From the NCBI RefSeq assembly GCF_002812725.1, contig NZ_NMUN01000009.1:1-64000 (forward strand): a stretch of DNA of 64,000 bases. The letters are read 5' to 3'. Of the stretch, positions 18,143-26,739 are shown piece by piece (position 1 is the first letter of the stretch; every line of letters begins with the position of its first letter). Both the position numbers and the translations under genes were made by a program. The stretch comes from Microbacterium sp. BR1 (GTDB taxonomy: Bacteria; Actinomycetota; Actinomycetes; Actinomycetales; Microbacteriaceae). The notes beneath the pieces were generated by a model. That model searched no databases, was not told where the DNA came from, and worked only from the letters and a program-made list of their open reading frames with translations.

Positions 18143-19952
18143 GGGACTCCTCGGCCGGATCATCGCGGTGGGGATCGCCTGCAGCATCCTGCTGTCCCTC
18201 GCGTTCTCGTTCCTCACCGAAACGCTCACCACCTGGATCTGCGGTACACGCCCCACACCGACCAGCCCGTTCTCCGGGCTCTGGCTCGCACTCACCGGCG
18301 ACCACAACGCGTATATGCTGATTGACGGATGTGCGCTCCCGGTCTGGCAGATCCGCGCCGCGGATGCCGCGGTCGTTGTTCTGATCGTCGCGGCAGCGGC
18401 GGTGGGGTTGGGGGCGTGGCGGCGGTACCGGCACTCCGACCGGTACTTCCTCACCGACCTCCGCCAACGCCCCGGATTCGCCCCCGCATCCGAAATCAAA
18501 GACCACCTCTCCGCCAGGGCCGTCCTGCGGCGGGCGGGGCAACTCCGCCCCGACCTCACCCGCCCGACGCCCGCGGACGTCGGGTGGCGGGTCGGCAGAT
18601 CCCGCGGGATGGACGTGTATGTCTCCATCGAAGACTCCGTCGCCCTCGAAGGACCACCCCGGTCAGGGAAGGGATACCGGGTGCTGATCTCCGCGATCCT
18701 CGACTGGACCGGACCACTAATCACCACGTCAACGACGAACGACAACCTCACCGCGACAATGCGGATGCGGCAGACCCGGGGTAACGTGCACGTGTTCGAC
18801 CCGCAAGGCCTCTCCGGCATCCGTCACCCGTTACGCATCTCCCCCATCGCCGGATGCGAAGACCCGCTCGTTGCGATGCAACGCGGCACGGCGATCATCA
18901 CCGGCACCGCTCTGGGCTCTTCCACCACGAACGCGGAGTGGGCGCACGCGTCCGGTGTGGTCCTTGGCCGGTTGCTGCACGCCGCCGCTGTCGGCGGGTT
19001 CACCATGGCTGACATCTACGAATGGGGATCCAGCCCCACCCTCGCCCGCCGCGCCGTCGACGTCCTCCGCGCCGACGGCACCCCCGGATGGGGCGACTCC
19101 CTCGAGGCCACAATCAGCGGCGACGAGAAACTCGTCTCCGGCATCTGGTTCGGAGTCCAAGGAGCCGTCGCACCCCTCGCCGTCCCCCAAATCCGCGACA
19201 CCCTCATCCCCCGCCCCGGCGACCCGACATTCGACCCGAACGAATTCCTCACCGCCCCCAACACCCTCTACCTGATCGGATCGTCCTCCGGGTCCGCCGC
19301 GATGGGCGGGTTCCTCGGCGCGATGCTCGACGACATCGTCGAAACCGCCCGCACCCGCGCCCTCTCCTCACCCGGCTCACGGCTACACCTCCCCCTCGGA
19401 CTCATCCTCGACGAGATCGCGAATATGTTCCGCTGGGGCAACCTGCCCCGCACTATGGCCGACGGCGGCGGACGGGGAATCTGCACCTTCGTCGTCCTGC
19501 AAGCCCTCTCCCAAGCCGAAACCGCCTGGTCCAAAGCCGAAGCCGACACCATCTGGGCTGCCGCGACCGCGAAAGTACTCCTCGGCGGTGCCAGCCACGT
19601 CGACCACCTCCGCGACATCGAGACCCTCCTCGGTGCGAGAGACACCCGCCGCACCCAACGGTCCTGGTCCACCGAGCGCGTCGGCCACCAAACCAGCGAG
19701 CAACACGAACGCCGCCCGCTGATGTCCGTCGACGAAATCCGGCGGATGCCCCAAACCACCGGACTGCTCGCCTACCGCAATCGCCGCGGCGTACTGCTCG
19801 ACCTCTCCGGATGGGACGAACGCCGCGACGCCCGCACCATCACCGCCGGCAAGACCGCCACCGAGCAAGAACAACAATCCGTATTCACCGACACCTACAT
19901 CACCCCCACCCGCCCGCCGGTCGCACGCACGGCTGAGGAGGGGGCGCCGTGA
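18123..19952 (+). CDS. VirD4/TraG-type coupling protein
   Basis: This is the coupling ATPase of ICE2, 609 residues from GTG 18123 or 605 from ATG 18135. Two N-terminal membrane segments (about 14-38 and 82-98) precede Walker A GPPRSGKG at 177-184. Walker B is LGLILDEIANMF, followed by TMADGGGRG and the LQALSQAE segment. It is similar throughout to the ICE1 protein at 3621-5432. The extracytoplasmic loop between the membrane segments contains two cysteines (CG and GCAL). The stop overlaps the next GTG by 4 nt. Confidence 0.88.
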   Translation: MVSGMNEGLLGRIIAVGIACSILLSLAFSFLTETLTTWICGTRPTPTSPFSGLWLALTGDHNAYMLIDGCALPVWQIRAADAAVVVLIVAAAAVGLGAWRRYRHSDRYFLTDLRQRPGFAPASEIKDHLSARAVLRRAGQLRPDLTRPTPADVGWRVGRSRGMDVYVSIEDSVALEGPPRSGKGYRVLISAILDWTGPLITTSTTNDNLTATMRMRQTRGNVHVFDPQGLSGIRHPLRISPIAGCEDPLVAMQRGTAIITGTALGSSTTNAEWAHASGVVLGRLLHAAAVGGFTMADIYEWGSSPTLARRAVDVLRADGTPGWGDSLEATISGDEKLVSGIWFGVQGAVAPLAVPQIRDTLIPRPGDPTFDPNEFLTAPNTLYLIGSSSGSAAMGGFLGAMLDDIVETARTRALSSPGSRLHLPLGLILDEIANMFRWGNLPRTMADGGGRGICTFVVLQALSQAETAWSKAEADTIWAAATAKVLLGGASHVDHLRDIETLLGARDTRRTQRSWSTERVGHQTSEQHERRPLMSVDEIRRMPQTTGLLAYRNRRGVLLDLSGWDERRDARTITAGKTATEQEQQSVFTDTYITPTRPPVARTAEEGAP

Positions 19953-20335
19953 ACAATCAACGCCGCGGGGACGTGAAGAACCTTTATCGGTACGGGTTCC
20001 TCCGCTCCCCCGCATGGTTCGCCCGCCGGGATAGCTGGTTCACCACTGAGACCCGAAGGGCAGGGGCACTCTTCTGCGCGGGATGCGGGGAACCAGCCAC
20101 GCGTGACGAAGTCGAACTGCACCACCTGGACTACAGCGGCGTCACCCTGGAGGCGGGCAGGTGGCGGGCGCACGAAGAACACGGTGACCTTGCCGCACTG
20201 CACCCGTACTGCCACGAACTGCTGCACCGCCTACTGGAGCGCGACACCGTCCTCGCGAAGCACCGAGACAGGCGGACCGCATCCCTCGCCGCAATCGAGC
20301 GGCTGCGCACCAAACTCGCCCCGGAGACCTCATGA
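19949..20335 (+). CDS. HNH-like zinc-binding protein
   Basis: The 128-residue protein has the layout of an HNH nuclease-type zinc fold: CAGCGE, then VELHHLDYSG, then ALHPYCHELLH. The pairs C--C and C--H-x4-H can bind zinc, and HH followed by the distal His matches the HNH catalytic order. It starts at GTG 19949 overlapping the coupling gene and overlaps the next gene by 4 nt. In this operon it may process transferred DNA, but it could also be a structural zinc finger. Confidence 0.6.
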   Translation: MNNQRRGDVKNLYRYGFLRSPAWFARRDSWFTTETRRAGALFCAGCGEPATRDEVELHHLDYSGVTLEAGRWRAHEEHGDLAALHPYCHELLHRLLERDTVLAKHRDRRTASLAAIERLRTKLAPETS

Positions 20336-20817
20336 ACAGCCACCCCGAACCCGTAGACCCCGTCGCGCTGCTCGCCGCTGACGCCGCCCGTGTCACCGGC
20401 AAGGCGAACCGCGGCGGGTCCTCCGCCCCATTGGGAGCGACGGTAATCAACTGGCGCACCCTCTCCGGGTCCGCCGCCGCAATGGCCTGGGCAGACCTCC
20501 GCGACTGGGTGGAATGGTTCACTATCCGCTACAACGTGCCCATCAGCACCGTTCCGACCTGCTGGTGGCAGCACGGAGCGCTCGTCGAGGAGCTCACGGC
20601 GCTCCGCACCGCGCACGCCGCAGCATTTGATCCCACCGACACAGGGAACGGGCCAATCGGCTGGCACGAACGGCTCACCGTCGCTCTCCCCCGCCTCACC
20701 CGCGCATACAGCGGCGGCTGCAACACCGGGCACCGCCCCCTCACACCCCGCTCATGGTCGAACGTGACCGACGAGCAGGAATGGGAACAGTGGACCAACG
20801 AGGCCCACGCCCACTGA
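20332..20817 (+). CDS. DUF4913 family protein
   Basis: The 161-residue protein is homologous to the ICE1 protein at 5839-6378. It shares the AWADLRDWVEWF-IRYN block and the ISTVPTCWWQHGALVEEL block. Gene order relative to SSB is reversed compared with ICE1, but the pairing is kept. Its function is unknown. It is encoded in the transfer operon with a 4-nt overlap upstream. Confidence 0.72.
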   Translation: MNSHPEPVDPVALLAADAARVTGKANRGGSSAPLGATVINWRTLSGSAAAMAWADLRDWVEWFTIRYNVPISTVPTCWWQHGALVEELTALRTAHAAAFDPTDTGNGPIGWHERLTVALPRLTRAYSGGCNTGHRPLTPRSWSNVTDEQEWEQWTNEAHAH

Positions 20818-20851
20818 CACAGCCCGTGTCACCGACCGAAAGGAAGACAAG

Positions 20852-21295
20852 ATGACAACCAGGATCCCGGTCACCATCGAGGGCAACCTCACCGGCGACC
20901 CCGAACATGGCACCAGCGACAACGGAAACGAGTACGCGAGGTTCAGCGTCGCCGTCAACGACCGCCGCCTCAACGACACCACCGGCCGGTGGGAAGACGC
21001 CGGCTCGGTGTTTCACCGCGTCGTGGTGTTCAACCAGCAAGCCCGGCACGTCGCCGACTCGCTGCACAAGGGCGACGCCGTGCTCGTCGCTGGCGACCTC
21101 CGGTTCGGCACCTATACCGACACCACCACCGGACAAACCCGCGAAACCCGCGACATCGTCGCGGACAACGTGGGCGCCTCCCTGAAGTACGGCGGCGTCA
21201 CCATCGCCCGCAGCCCAAGAATTAGCGGCCCCGCAGCCGAAGCTACGGGGCCGACAACCGCACCGGCGGCCACCGGTGCAGCATTCGCGCGCTAA
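20852..21295 (+). CDS. ssb: Single-stranded DNA-binding protein
   Basis: The 147-residue SSB has a clear OB-fold pattern: TRIPVTIEGNLTGDPE, ARFSVAVNDRR, FHRVVVFN, HVADSLHKGDAVLVAGDLRF. A Pro/Ala/Thr-rich tail without the acidic DDDIPF tip follows. A GAAAGGAAG ribosome site lies before ATG 20852. It is the last gene of the ICE2 transfer operon and probably protects the transferred strand or assists relaxase-driven replication. Confidence 0.85.
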   Translation: MTTRIPVTIEGNLTGDPEHGTSDNGNEYARFSVAVNDRRLNDTTGRWEDAGSVFHRVVVFNQQARHVADSLHKGDAVLVAGDLRFGTYTDTTTGQTRETRDIVADNVGASLKYGGVTIARSPRISGPAAEATGPTTAPAATGAAFAR

Positions 21296-21411
21296 ACCCT
21301 CGAAAAGGTGCGAGCGGGAGTCATGGTACTCCCGCTCGCACCGGTAACGTCACCGTCCCGTGTGGGGAACTTTCATTTCTCCGGGCTCGCCGTGCGCTCG
21401 CGTGCTACCGT

Positions 21412-21464
21412 AAACACATCACGATCAGCCCGCTCGCCTCACGGCTCGGGCTGATTTTCTTTTT
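21412..21464 (+). ncRNA. Probable abiF-type leader RNA ending in an intrinsic terminator
   Basis: Between the SSB gene and the Abi gene lies a short segment with a possible -10 (TACCGT, 21406-21411). A hairpin at 21424-21455 (ATCAGCCCG / CGGGCTGAT, 14-nt loop) runs into TTTTCTTTTT. It ends 10-13 nt before the Abi start. Short structured RNAs in exactly this position are known for AbiF-type genes (Rfam abiF RNA motif). The 5' end is a guess. It could also simply be the terminator of the transfer operon. Confidence 0.5.
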
Positions 21465-21473
21465 GCGGGAGAC

Positions 21474-22463
21474 GTGATGGTTGCATACGACAAACCGTGG
21501 TTGCCCATCGAGGCACAAATCGACAAACTCGCCAGCCGTGGCGTCGAGATCGGTGATGAGGCAGACGCCGCCAAGCTGCTGCGCGCAGTCGGGTACTACC
21601 GTCTCACCGGATACCTGTACCCGTTCCGCCGTTCGGAGCGCTACGACGACGAAGGTCGCACTCGAGTGCGCGTACTAAGCAGATACCGCGACGGCACAAC
21701 AATGGCGCATGCAGCGAAGATCATCGACTTCGACCGGGCGCTCAGAATCCTCGTGCTCGACGGCATCGAACGGGTCGAAGTCTCCCTGCGAATGCAACTG
21801 GGCCACACCCTCGGTGCACAATCCCCCTTCGCACACCTGGACTCGGCGACATTCGTGCCACCGTTCACCACTGAATACACCGACCCGATCTCCGGACTCC
21901 CGACCAGCAAGCACCTCCAATGGATCGCGAAGGTCAACGCCCGCCGGGACGCATCCGATGAAGCGTTCGTCGCGCACTTCCGCGACAAGTACGACGGCCA
22001 GATGCCGATCTGGGCCCTCACCGAGATCCTCGAGCTCGGCCACCTGAGCCGCCTCTACAGCGGCCTGAACAACTCCCTCGCCACCGCGATCGCACACTCC
22101 TACGGGGCCCCGACGAAGCGGGTCATGGCGAGCTGGATCGCCAGCTTGAACTACGTCCGGAACGTCGCCGCCCACCACGCTCGCCTCTTCAACCGAAAGC
22201 TCGTCGTCGCCCCCAGCCGGCCACCCGTCGGAGACGTCCCGCTCCTGGACCATCTTCGAGACGACAGCAGAGCGAAAGCGGTATACGGCGTTTACAACGC
22301 CCTCGCTGTCACCGCCTACCTACTCCGCACGATCGACCGGGACTCCGGATGGCCAGAACGCGTGCTTCATCTCGCGCGAACCTTCCCGGGCATCCCCAGC
22401 TTCACCCTCGACACGATGGGCGCCCACCCGCGCTGGAAGCGCCTCGAGCTGTGGGCACCGTGA
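21474..22463 (+). CDS. Abi_2 (AbiD/AbiF-like) abortive infection protein with HEPN motif
   Basis: The 329-residue protein of the Abi_2 family has an N-terminal KPWLPIEAQIDKLASRG segment typical of the family and the GYYRLTGYLYPFR region. The HEPN RNase motif R-x4-H occurs as RNVAAHH (R229, H234), followed by ARLFNR. Family members are RNases that arrest phage-infected cells and are controlled by a neighbouring RNA or an antitoxin. Starts GTG 21474 and ATG 21477 are equally placed after GGGAG. The gene lies directly behind the candidate leader RNA and runs convergently towards the relaxase gene, 6 nt away. Confidence 0.82.
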   Translation: MMVAYDKPWLPIEAQIDKLASRGVEIGDEADAAKLLRAVGYYRLTGYLYPFRRSERYDDEGRTRVRVLSRYRDGTTMAHAAKIIDFDRALRILVLDGIERVEVSLRMQLGHTLGAQSPFAHLDSATFVPPFTTEYTDPISGLPTSKHLQWIAKVNARRDASDEAFVAHFRDKYDGQMPIWALTEILELGHLSRLYSGLNNSLATAIAHSYGAPTKRVMASWIASLNYVRNVAAHHARLFNRKLVVAPSRPPVGDVPLLDHLRDDSRAKAVYGVYNALAVTAYLLRTIDRDSGWPERVLHLARTFPGIPSFTLDTMGAHPRWKRLELWAP

Positions 22464-22468
22464 CGTCG

Positions 22469-25400
22469 TCACCGAGACGGACCGCGACCCGGGATCGCTG
22501 GCGGCGAAGACGCGAGCTGCGGATGCTGTCGAAGTCGATCTTCAGCGGCCCGGTGCTCTGAACTCATCGAGCCGCGGAGCCCACGTTCCACGTGGACCTG
22601 ATCGAGTTGCGCTTGGAAATGCTCTCGTTCGTGTTCCAGAACGTCGCTCTCCGCTGTGCGCGTCTTGATCAGCGCAGCGACCGCCTCCCAGGCGGGGTCG
22701 GAACCGTCGTTCGCTGAGGGGCCGCGCCCAGTCCCGTGATGAGAGCTTTCAGCGGCCGCGAGGGCACTTGCGCGTTCCAGCAGTGCGCGCCGCGTGGTGG
22801 CAAGCCAGGCAACCAGAACATCCTGTGAACTCTGCCTGGCGGTCAGCGTGGCGGTGATCGCCTCCGCGACACGATCAAGATCAGGCGCCATCCCCCACGG
22901 TCGGGCACTCGCATGATCCAGCGGAGGGATCCGATCGGTCGCGATCCCCTCCGGCGCGCCGGTTGGCTCTCGCGCCGCGCGCCCCAACTCCACCCGCGCG
23001 GCGCGTGCACCGTCCTCGATCGTGACCTCCACGGTGCCGCGCAACATCGTCTCCGCAATCGCCTGGCGTGCCGCGACCGGGGTGCGGGCGATCGTGATGG
23101 CCACGTTGTGCTCGCGGCCGCGGGTCATTCCGACATAGAGGCCCGACGCATTGACGCCCGGCCCCACGATAGACGCGTCGGTGGTCTCACCCTGGATGCC
23201 GTGCACCGTCGACGCGTACGCGAGGTGCACGTGCTCGGCGAGGTAATCGTGCGACACCACCCGCACGTCCCCCGCATCGTGCACGCTTCCAAGGCGTACC
23301 CCGCCGCGTTCGATCAGCTGAACGGTCCAGAGCGCTCGGTTCTCGACTCCGGTCGTGGTGTCGTTGCGGCGGGTCTGGACGATGTCCCCTTCGAGGATCC
23401 GCTGCTCCCCCTGCCCCACCGCAACCCTGCCCACGTGTAGCGCACCGCGGTCGAGCCGCTGCTGCTGGATGGCGTTGTTGATGGCATCGGCCTCGTCGTT
23501 CGTACTTGTCACCAAGGCCACCCGTTTCCCCGCACCCATCCACCGGAAGTAGGCATCGACCATTGCCTCGCGCGCTTCCGCATGGTCGGCGACGCGGTGG
23601 ATGAGCCCGCGGTCATCAAGGTCCGCTGCGACGGTGAGAGCGGCATCCTCCGACGCAGGTTCGCGCATCCGCAGCGTCAGCGCCGCATAGTCGGGGTCAC
23701 GGAAACGGTGCACCGCCGTCAGTTCCACCACCGCGGTCGCACGGCGGGTCAGACATGCCATCGCCCCCGAATGCCCGACCGGCATCGCCTGCAGATGATC
23801 GCCAACCATCGCGACGCCGGCCCCCGTCTCGGCCGCAAGCGCCGCCAGAGCGTTCGCGGTGTGCAGATCGACCATCCCGGCCTCATCGACCACCACCCGA
23901 TCGCCCGGCGTCAGCGGGTAGCGGCGCGGCCCGGTGAACACGTTTCCGCTCGTCGGGTCGATGTCTCCGACGCTCAACCGGGACCATACCGGCGCGCCGG
24001 CTATGTCGTGGGTCCATCGCCAGCCGTGGTCGGCGAGCAGGGCGTGCAGGCTGGATGCTGTCGCCCCGATCTCGCGCGACGCTACCGCCGCAGCCTTCTT
24101 CGTCGGGGCGACCACCACGATGCGCCGGCCCTGCCGCGCCAATGCCCCGCTCGCCACACGAAGCGTCGTTGTCTTCCCCGCACCCGCCGGCCCCGTCACA
24201 CTCACCAGCCGATCCGTGCCGGCAATCGATGCAGCCGCCTGCGCTTGCGCCGTATCGAGCACCACAGAATCGGTGAGAACTTGGCGGGCGACATCTTCGA
24301 CAAGGTCTGCATCAAGCGGTTTCCCGGGCACGGCGAGAGCATCCAGGCGCGCGGCAAGATCCACTTTGAGCGACGCCGTCGCGACCGACATGAACCCCTT
24401 CACGTGCCCCGGCCGCGCACCCTCCCCCGCGAGCAAATCGACCGTGAGCGTGAGGGCACACGCCTCGACATCATCGATCAAGGGTTGGAAGGAGCCGCGG
24501 TCACCGACCAGCCCCGCGCCTGCGAGAGCGCGAATCACCCCTGCGCGTAAGTCAAAGGTGCTGAACCGTCCACCATTCGAAGCCGACCGGGCATCCGCAT
24601 CCACCACCGCCTTCGCTGCCAGCACCTCACGATCCACACCCGCAGGCCGCTCCGGGCTCACTACCGGCGCGCGAGGCTCGAGCAGGGTCGGGTCGATCGC
24701 GGCGACCTCGTCTCGAATGAGGTGCTCCCACTCATCCTCATCGACCCGGGTCGGTTTGTTCGGGCGTCGGGTCGCCCACGCGAGCCGGTCGATTTGTTGC
24801 TGCACATCATGCGAGGGCTCCTGCCCTGGATGCTCAGCGCGCCACTGCGTGACTAGCACCGCTCGGTTTGCCTCGATCTGATTCGATCGGCGCGACAACG
24901 GCCGTACCGCCCGCGCCAACTCAGCGATCTCCCCGTTCGCGTCGACGGTATAGCCGTGGCGGGCGAGCGCGGCAATCCACGCAGGGTCCGTTCGCGCTGC
25001 GAGTTCACCCTCGGCATTGACAACAGTGTGGAACTTCATCGCGACCCGCGAGTCCACATTCGACCATTTGCCGTCCTGGCCCTGCACCTTCACGTTCAGC
25101 CACAGGTGCCGATGAATGTGCGGATCCAGCGCCCGCGACCGGCGATGCTGCAACTCCACCACCTCAACCCGATGAAGAGCCTCACGGAACCTGCCACCCG
25201 CACCTCGGCGCGCGTTCAGCTCCTGCTGCCAGGCTCCAATGATCCGGTCACGGAGACGGTCCTGAAGCGCCTCAAACTCGGTCGCCAACTCCGGATGTAT
25301 GAGCGCAGCGATGCTGTACGACTTCGGCGCGTTGATCGTGCCATCCAGGATCAGATCCGCGGTCGGTCCAGAAAGATCCCGACCGCGCTGCTCCCCCGAT

Positions 25401-25588
25401 TTCGGGTCTCGACCATCCACCCACTGCCGAAGTTGCTCGGCCGTGAGCGTGTCGCGAGTGATGATGCCGTCCGCGACAACGAGCCGAGTCATCCCCTGCG
25501 CACTGGACTCGCTGTATGCGGCGAGCGCGTCAACCCCGGCCGCAGTGAGCAAGTGCGAATCGCACACACCCTGGAACGCGTACGCCAT
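22469..25588 (-). CDS. MobF-type relaxase-helicase of ICE2
   Basis: This relaxase-helicase has about 1039 residues. The relaxase part has an N-terminal DALAAYS segment with a candidate catalytic Tyr and the histidine cluster ALDPHIHRHLWLNV. The helicase part has Walker A GPAGAGKTTTL, VVDEAGMVD (Walker B) and ASTVHGIQGETT. It differs strongly from the ICE1 relaxase, so the two elements probably recognise different oriT sequences. I chose ATG 25588, with GGCAGG upstream; the frame is open to 25648 without a better start. The gene's upstream region is cut by a transposon at 25879. Confidence 0.88.
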   Translation of the reverse strand: MAYAFQGVCDSHLLTAAGVDALAAYSESSAQGMTRLVVADGIITRDTLTAEQLRQWVDGRDPKSGEQRGRDLSGPTADLILDGTINAPKSYSIAALIHPELATEFEALQDRLRDRIIGAWQQELNARRGAGGRFREALHRVEVVELQHRRSRALDPHIHRHLWLNVKVQGQDGKWSNVDSRVAMKFHTVVNAEGELAARTDPAWIAALARHGYTVDANGEIAELARAVRPLSRRSNQIEANRAVLVTQWRAEHPGQEPSHDVQQQIDRLAWATRRPNKPTRVDEDEWEHLIRDEVAAIDPTLLEPRAPVVSPERPAGVDREVLAAKAVVDADARSASNGGRFSTFDLRAGVIRALAGAGLVGDRGSFQPLIDDVEACALTLTVDLLAGEGARPGHVKGFMSVATASLKVDLAARLDALAVPGKPLDADLVEDVARQVLTDSVVLDTAQAQAAASIAGTDRLVSVTGPAGAGKTTTLRVASGALARQGRRIVVVAPTKKAAAVASREIGATASSLHALLADHGWRWTHDIAGAPVWSRLSVGDIDPTSGNVFTGPRRYPLTPGDRVVVDEAGMVDLHTANALAALAAETGAGVAMVGDHLQAMPVGHSGAMACLTRRATAVVELTAVHRFRDPDYAALTLRMREPASEDAALTVAADLDDRGLIHRVADHAEAREAMVDAYFRWMGAGKRVALVTSTNDEADAINNAIQQQRLDRGALHVGRVAVGQGEQRILEGDIVQTRRNDTTTGVENRALWTVQLIERGGVRLGSVHDAGDVRVVSHDYLAEHVHLAYASTVHGIQGETTDASIVGPGVNASGLYVGMTRGREHNVAITIARTPVAARQAIAETMLRGTVEVTIEDGARAARVELGRAAREPTGAPEGIATDRIPPLDHASARPWGMAPDLDRVAEAITATLTARQSSQDVLVAWLATTRRALLERASALAAAESSHHGTGRGPSANDGSDPAWEAVAALIKTRTAESDVLEHEREHFQAQLDQVHVERGLRGSMSSEHRAAEDRLRQHPQLASSPPAIPGRGPSR

Positions 25589-25878
25589 CGCCTGCCGGAC
25601 GCCCTGTGACCGAACGCCGCGCTTCCACCTCTGCAACCCACCCCGCACGCTCCGAGCGTACGCCGAGTCTGCGTATCACGCAGCGTGATTCACAGAAAGT
25701 GCCTGCGTGCATCGTCGTTTCGTCACTCTGGTCGCTCTTGGCGTCGTGGCTCGTATCGTCGGCGATCGCGTTCCGTCGATCGTCCCGAGGTGTCTCGACG
25801 TGTTCGCATGAGCGACCTTCATCGGGCACCTTCGCGGGCGGGACTTACGAGAATCGGCCCACTCCTCACTCCGCGGGC
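25589..25878. other. Relaxase upstream region, possible oriT region, up to the transposon insertion point
   Basis: About 290 bases between the ICE2 relaxase start and the transposon end contain no convincing gene. Relaxase genes often have oriT nearby, so this segment and its continuation right of the transposon (31153-31246) are candidates. I see no long inverted repeat that would identify a nic site. The last 10 bases (25869-25878) are repeated on the far side of the transposon. Confidence 0.35.
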
Positions 25879-25918
25879 TGTGGAGTTTGCCGCTCTTTGG
25901 CGGTGTTCTGTGATCGCT
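25879..25918. repeat. Left terminal inverted repeat of the Tn552-like transposon
   Basis: It begins TGTGGAGTTTGCCGCTC and matches the reverse complement of 31103-31142 at 35 of 40 positions. It ends 8 nt before the stop codon of the transposition ATPase gene. Confidence 0.9.
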
Positions 25919-25926
25919 TCGTGTCG

Positions 25927-26739
25927 CTAGTTGCCGATGACGAGAATGCTCGCGGCGGCTTCAATGACGTCGTCGGTAATGGTGTCGAGCTGGTTGATCT
26001 TCAGCACGCGATTGATCTGGGGGAAGAGCCGTTCGAGCAGGCGGAAGTTGCCGCGGGTGATGCGTTCGATGGCGGCGATGGCTTGAGCGTCGGTGAAGTC
26101 GTCAGGGTCGAGAGTCCTGCCGAGTCGCTTCCAGTGGCGGTCGAGAACGAAGAGGAGCTCTTCCCGGCCAAGGGCGCGGTAGTGGTGTGAGAAGCCGAGG
26201 CGGCTGTAGAGCTGGGGGTAGTGACGGAAGCGTTCGTCGATACCGGGCATGCCGATCAGGATCATCGCGAGATGCGTGCGGTCGTGACGGTCGCGGAGAA
26301 GCTCCAAGGCGGTCGGGGTGAGCCGTTCGGCTTCGTCGATGATGAGGAGCTCGACCAGGCGGGTGACGTCGTTCTGCCTGACCACTTCACCGTCGGGCAT
26401 GAGGGAGCGGAGGTGCTCGTCGGCGCAGAGTCCGACTTTGATCTGCCAGTGGTCGATGTCGTGCATGAGGTCCTTGGGCCGGCAGAGGACTTCGGGTGTG
26501 TAGAAGACGGTGCGGGATCGGTTCGCCAGGGCATAGTGCTTTGCGTCGTGATCGCCTCTCGGTCCCCACGCGTTGATGTAGGGCTCGAGGGCGTCCCAGT
26601 TCGCGTAGCGGCGGGCGGAGTTGGTTTTCCCGACGCCGGCGGCGCCGTGGCAGATCCCGATGGTTTTCTCCTTTCGGACGGCGTTGGCGAACTCGGTGAA
26701 GCGTCGGTGTTCTTTGGTGACGATGAATGCCTGGTTCAT
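25927..26739 (-). CDS. tniB: Transposition ATPase (TniB/Tn552 p271-like)
   Basis: The 270-residue AAA+ ATPase selects target DNA for the DDE transposase. Walker A is CHGAAGVGKTNSARR near residues 31-45, and Walker B is ELLIIDEAERL. ATG 26739 overlaps the transposase stop by one base (TGATGA context). The frame is open far upstream, but that region is antisense-frame shadow of the transposase. The length is close to the 271 residues of the Tn552 protein. Confidence 0.88.
   Translation of the reverse strand: MNQAFIVTKEHRRFTEFANAVRKEKTIGICHGAAGVGKTNSARRYANWDALEPYINAWGPRGDHDAKHYALANRSRTVFYTPEVLCRPKDLMHDIDHWQIKVGLCADEHLRSLMPDGEVVRQNDVTRLVELLIIDEAERLTPTALELLRDRHDRTHLAMILIGMPGIDERFRHYPQLYSRLGFSHHYRALGREELLFVLDRHWKRLGRTLDPDDFTDAQAIAAIERITRGNFRLLERLFPQINRVLKINQLDTITDDVIEAAASILVIGN

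Noticed and set aside
17303..18820. 505-codon minus-strand open frame
   Set aside because: Antisense to the ParA-like and coupling protein genes, low-complexity product, no ribosome site. Same judgement for 7610-9154, 9560-10813 and 23582-24550, which shadow the relaxases.
25530..25829. 99-codon minus-strand frame upstream of the ICE2 relaxase
   Set aside because: It overlaps the relaxase start region in another frame, has no recognisable product, and the empty-site reconstruction gives no convincing gene either.
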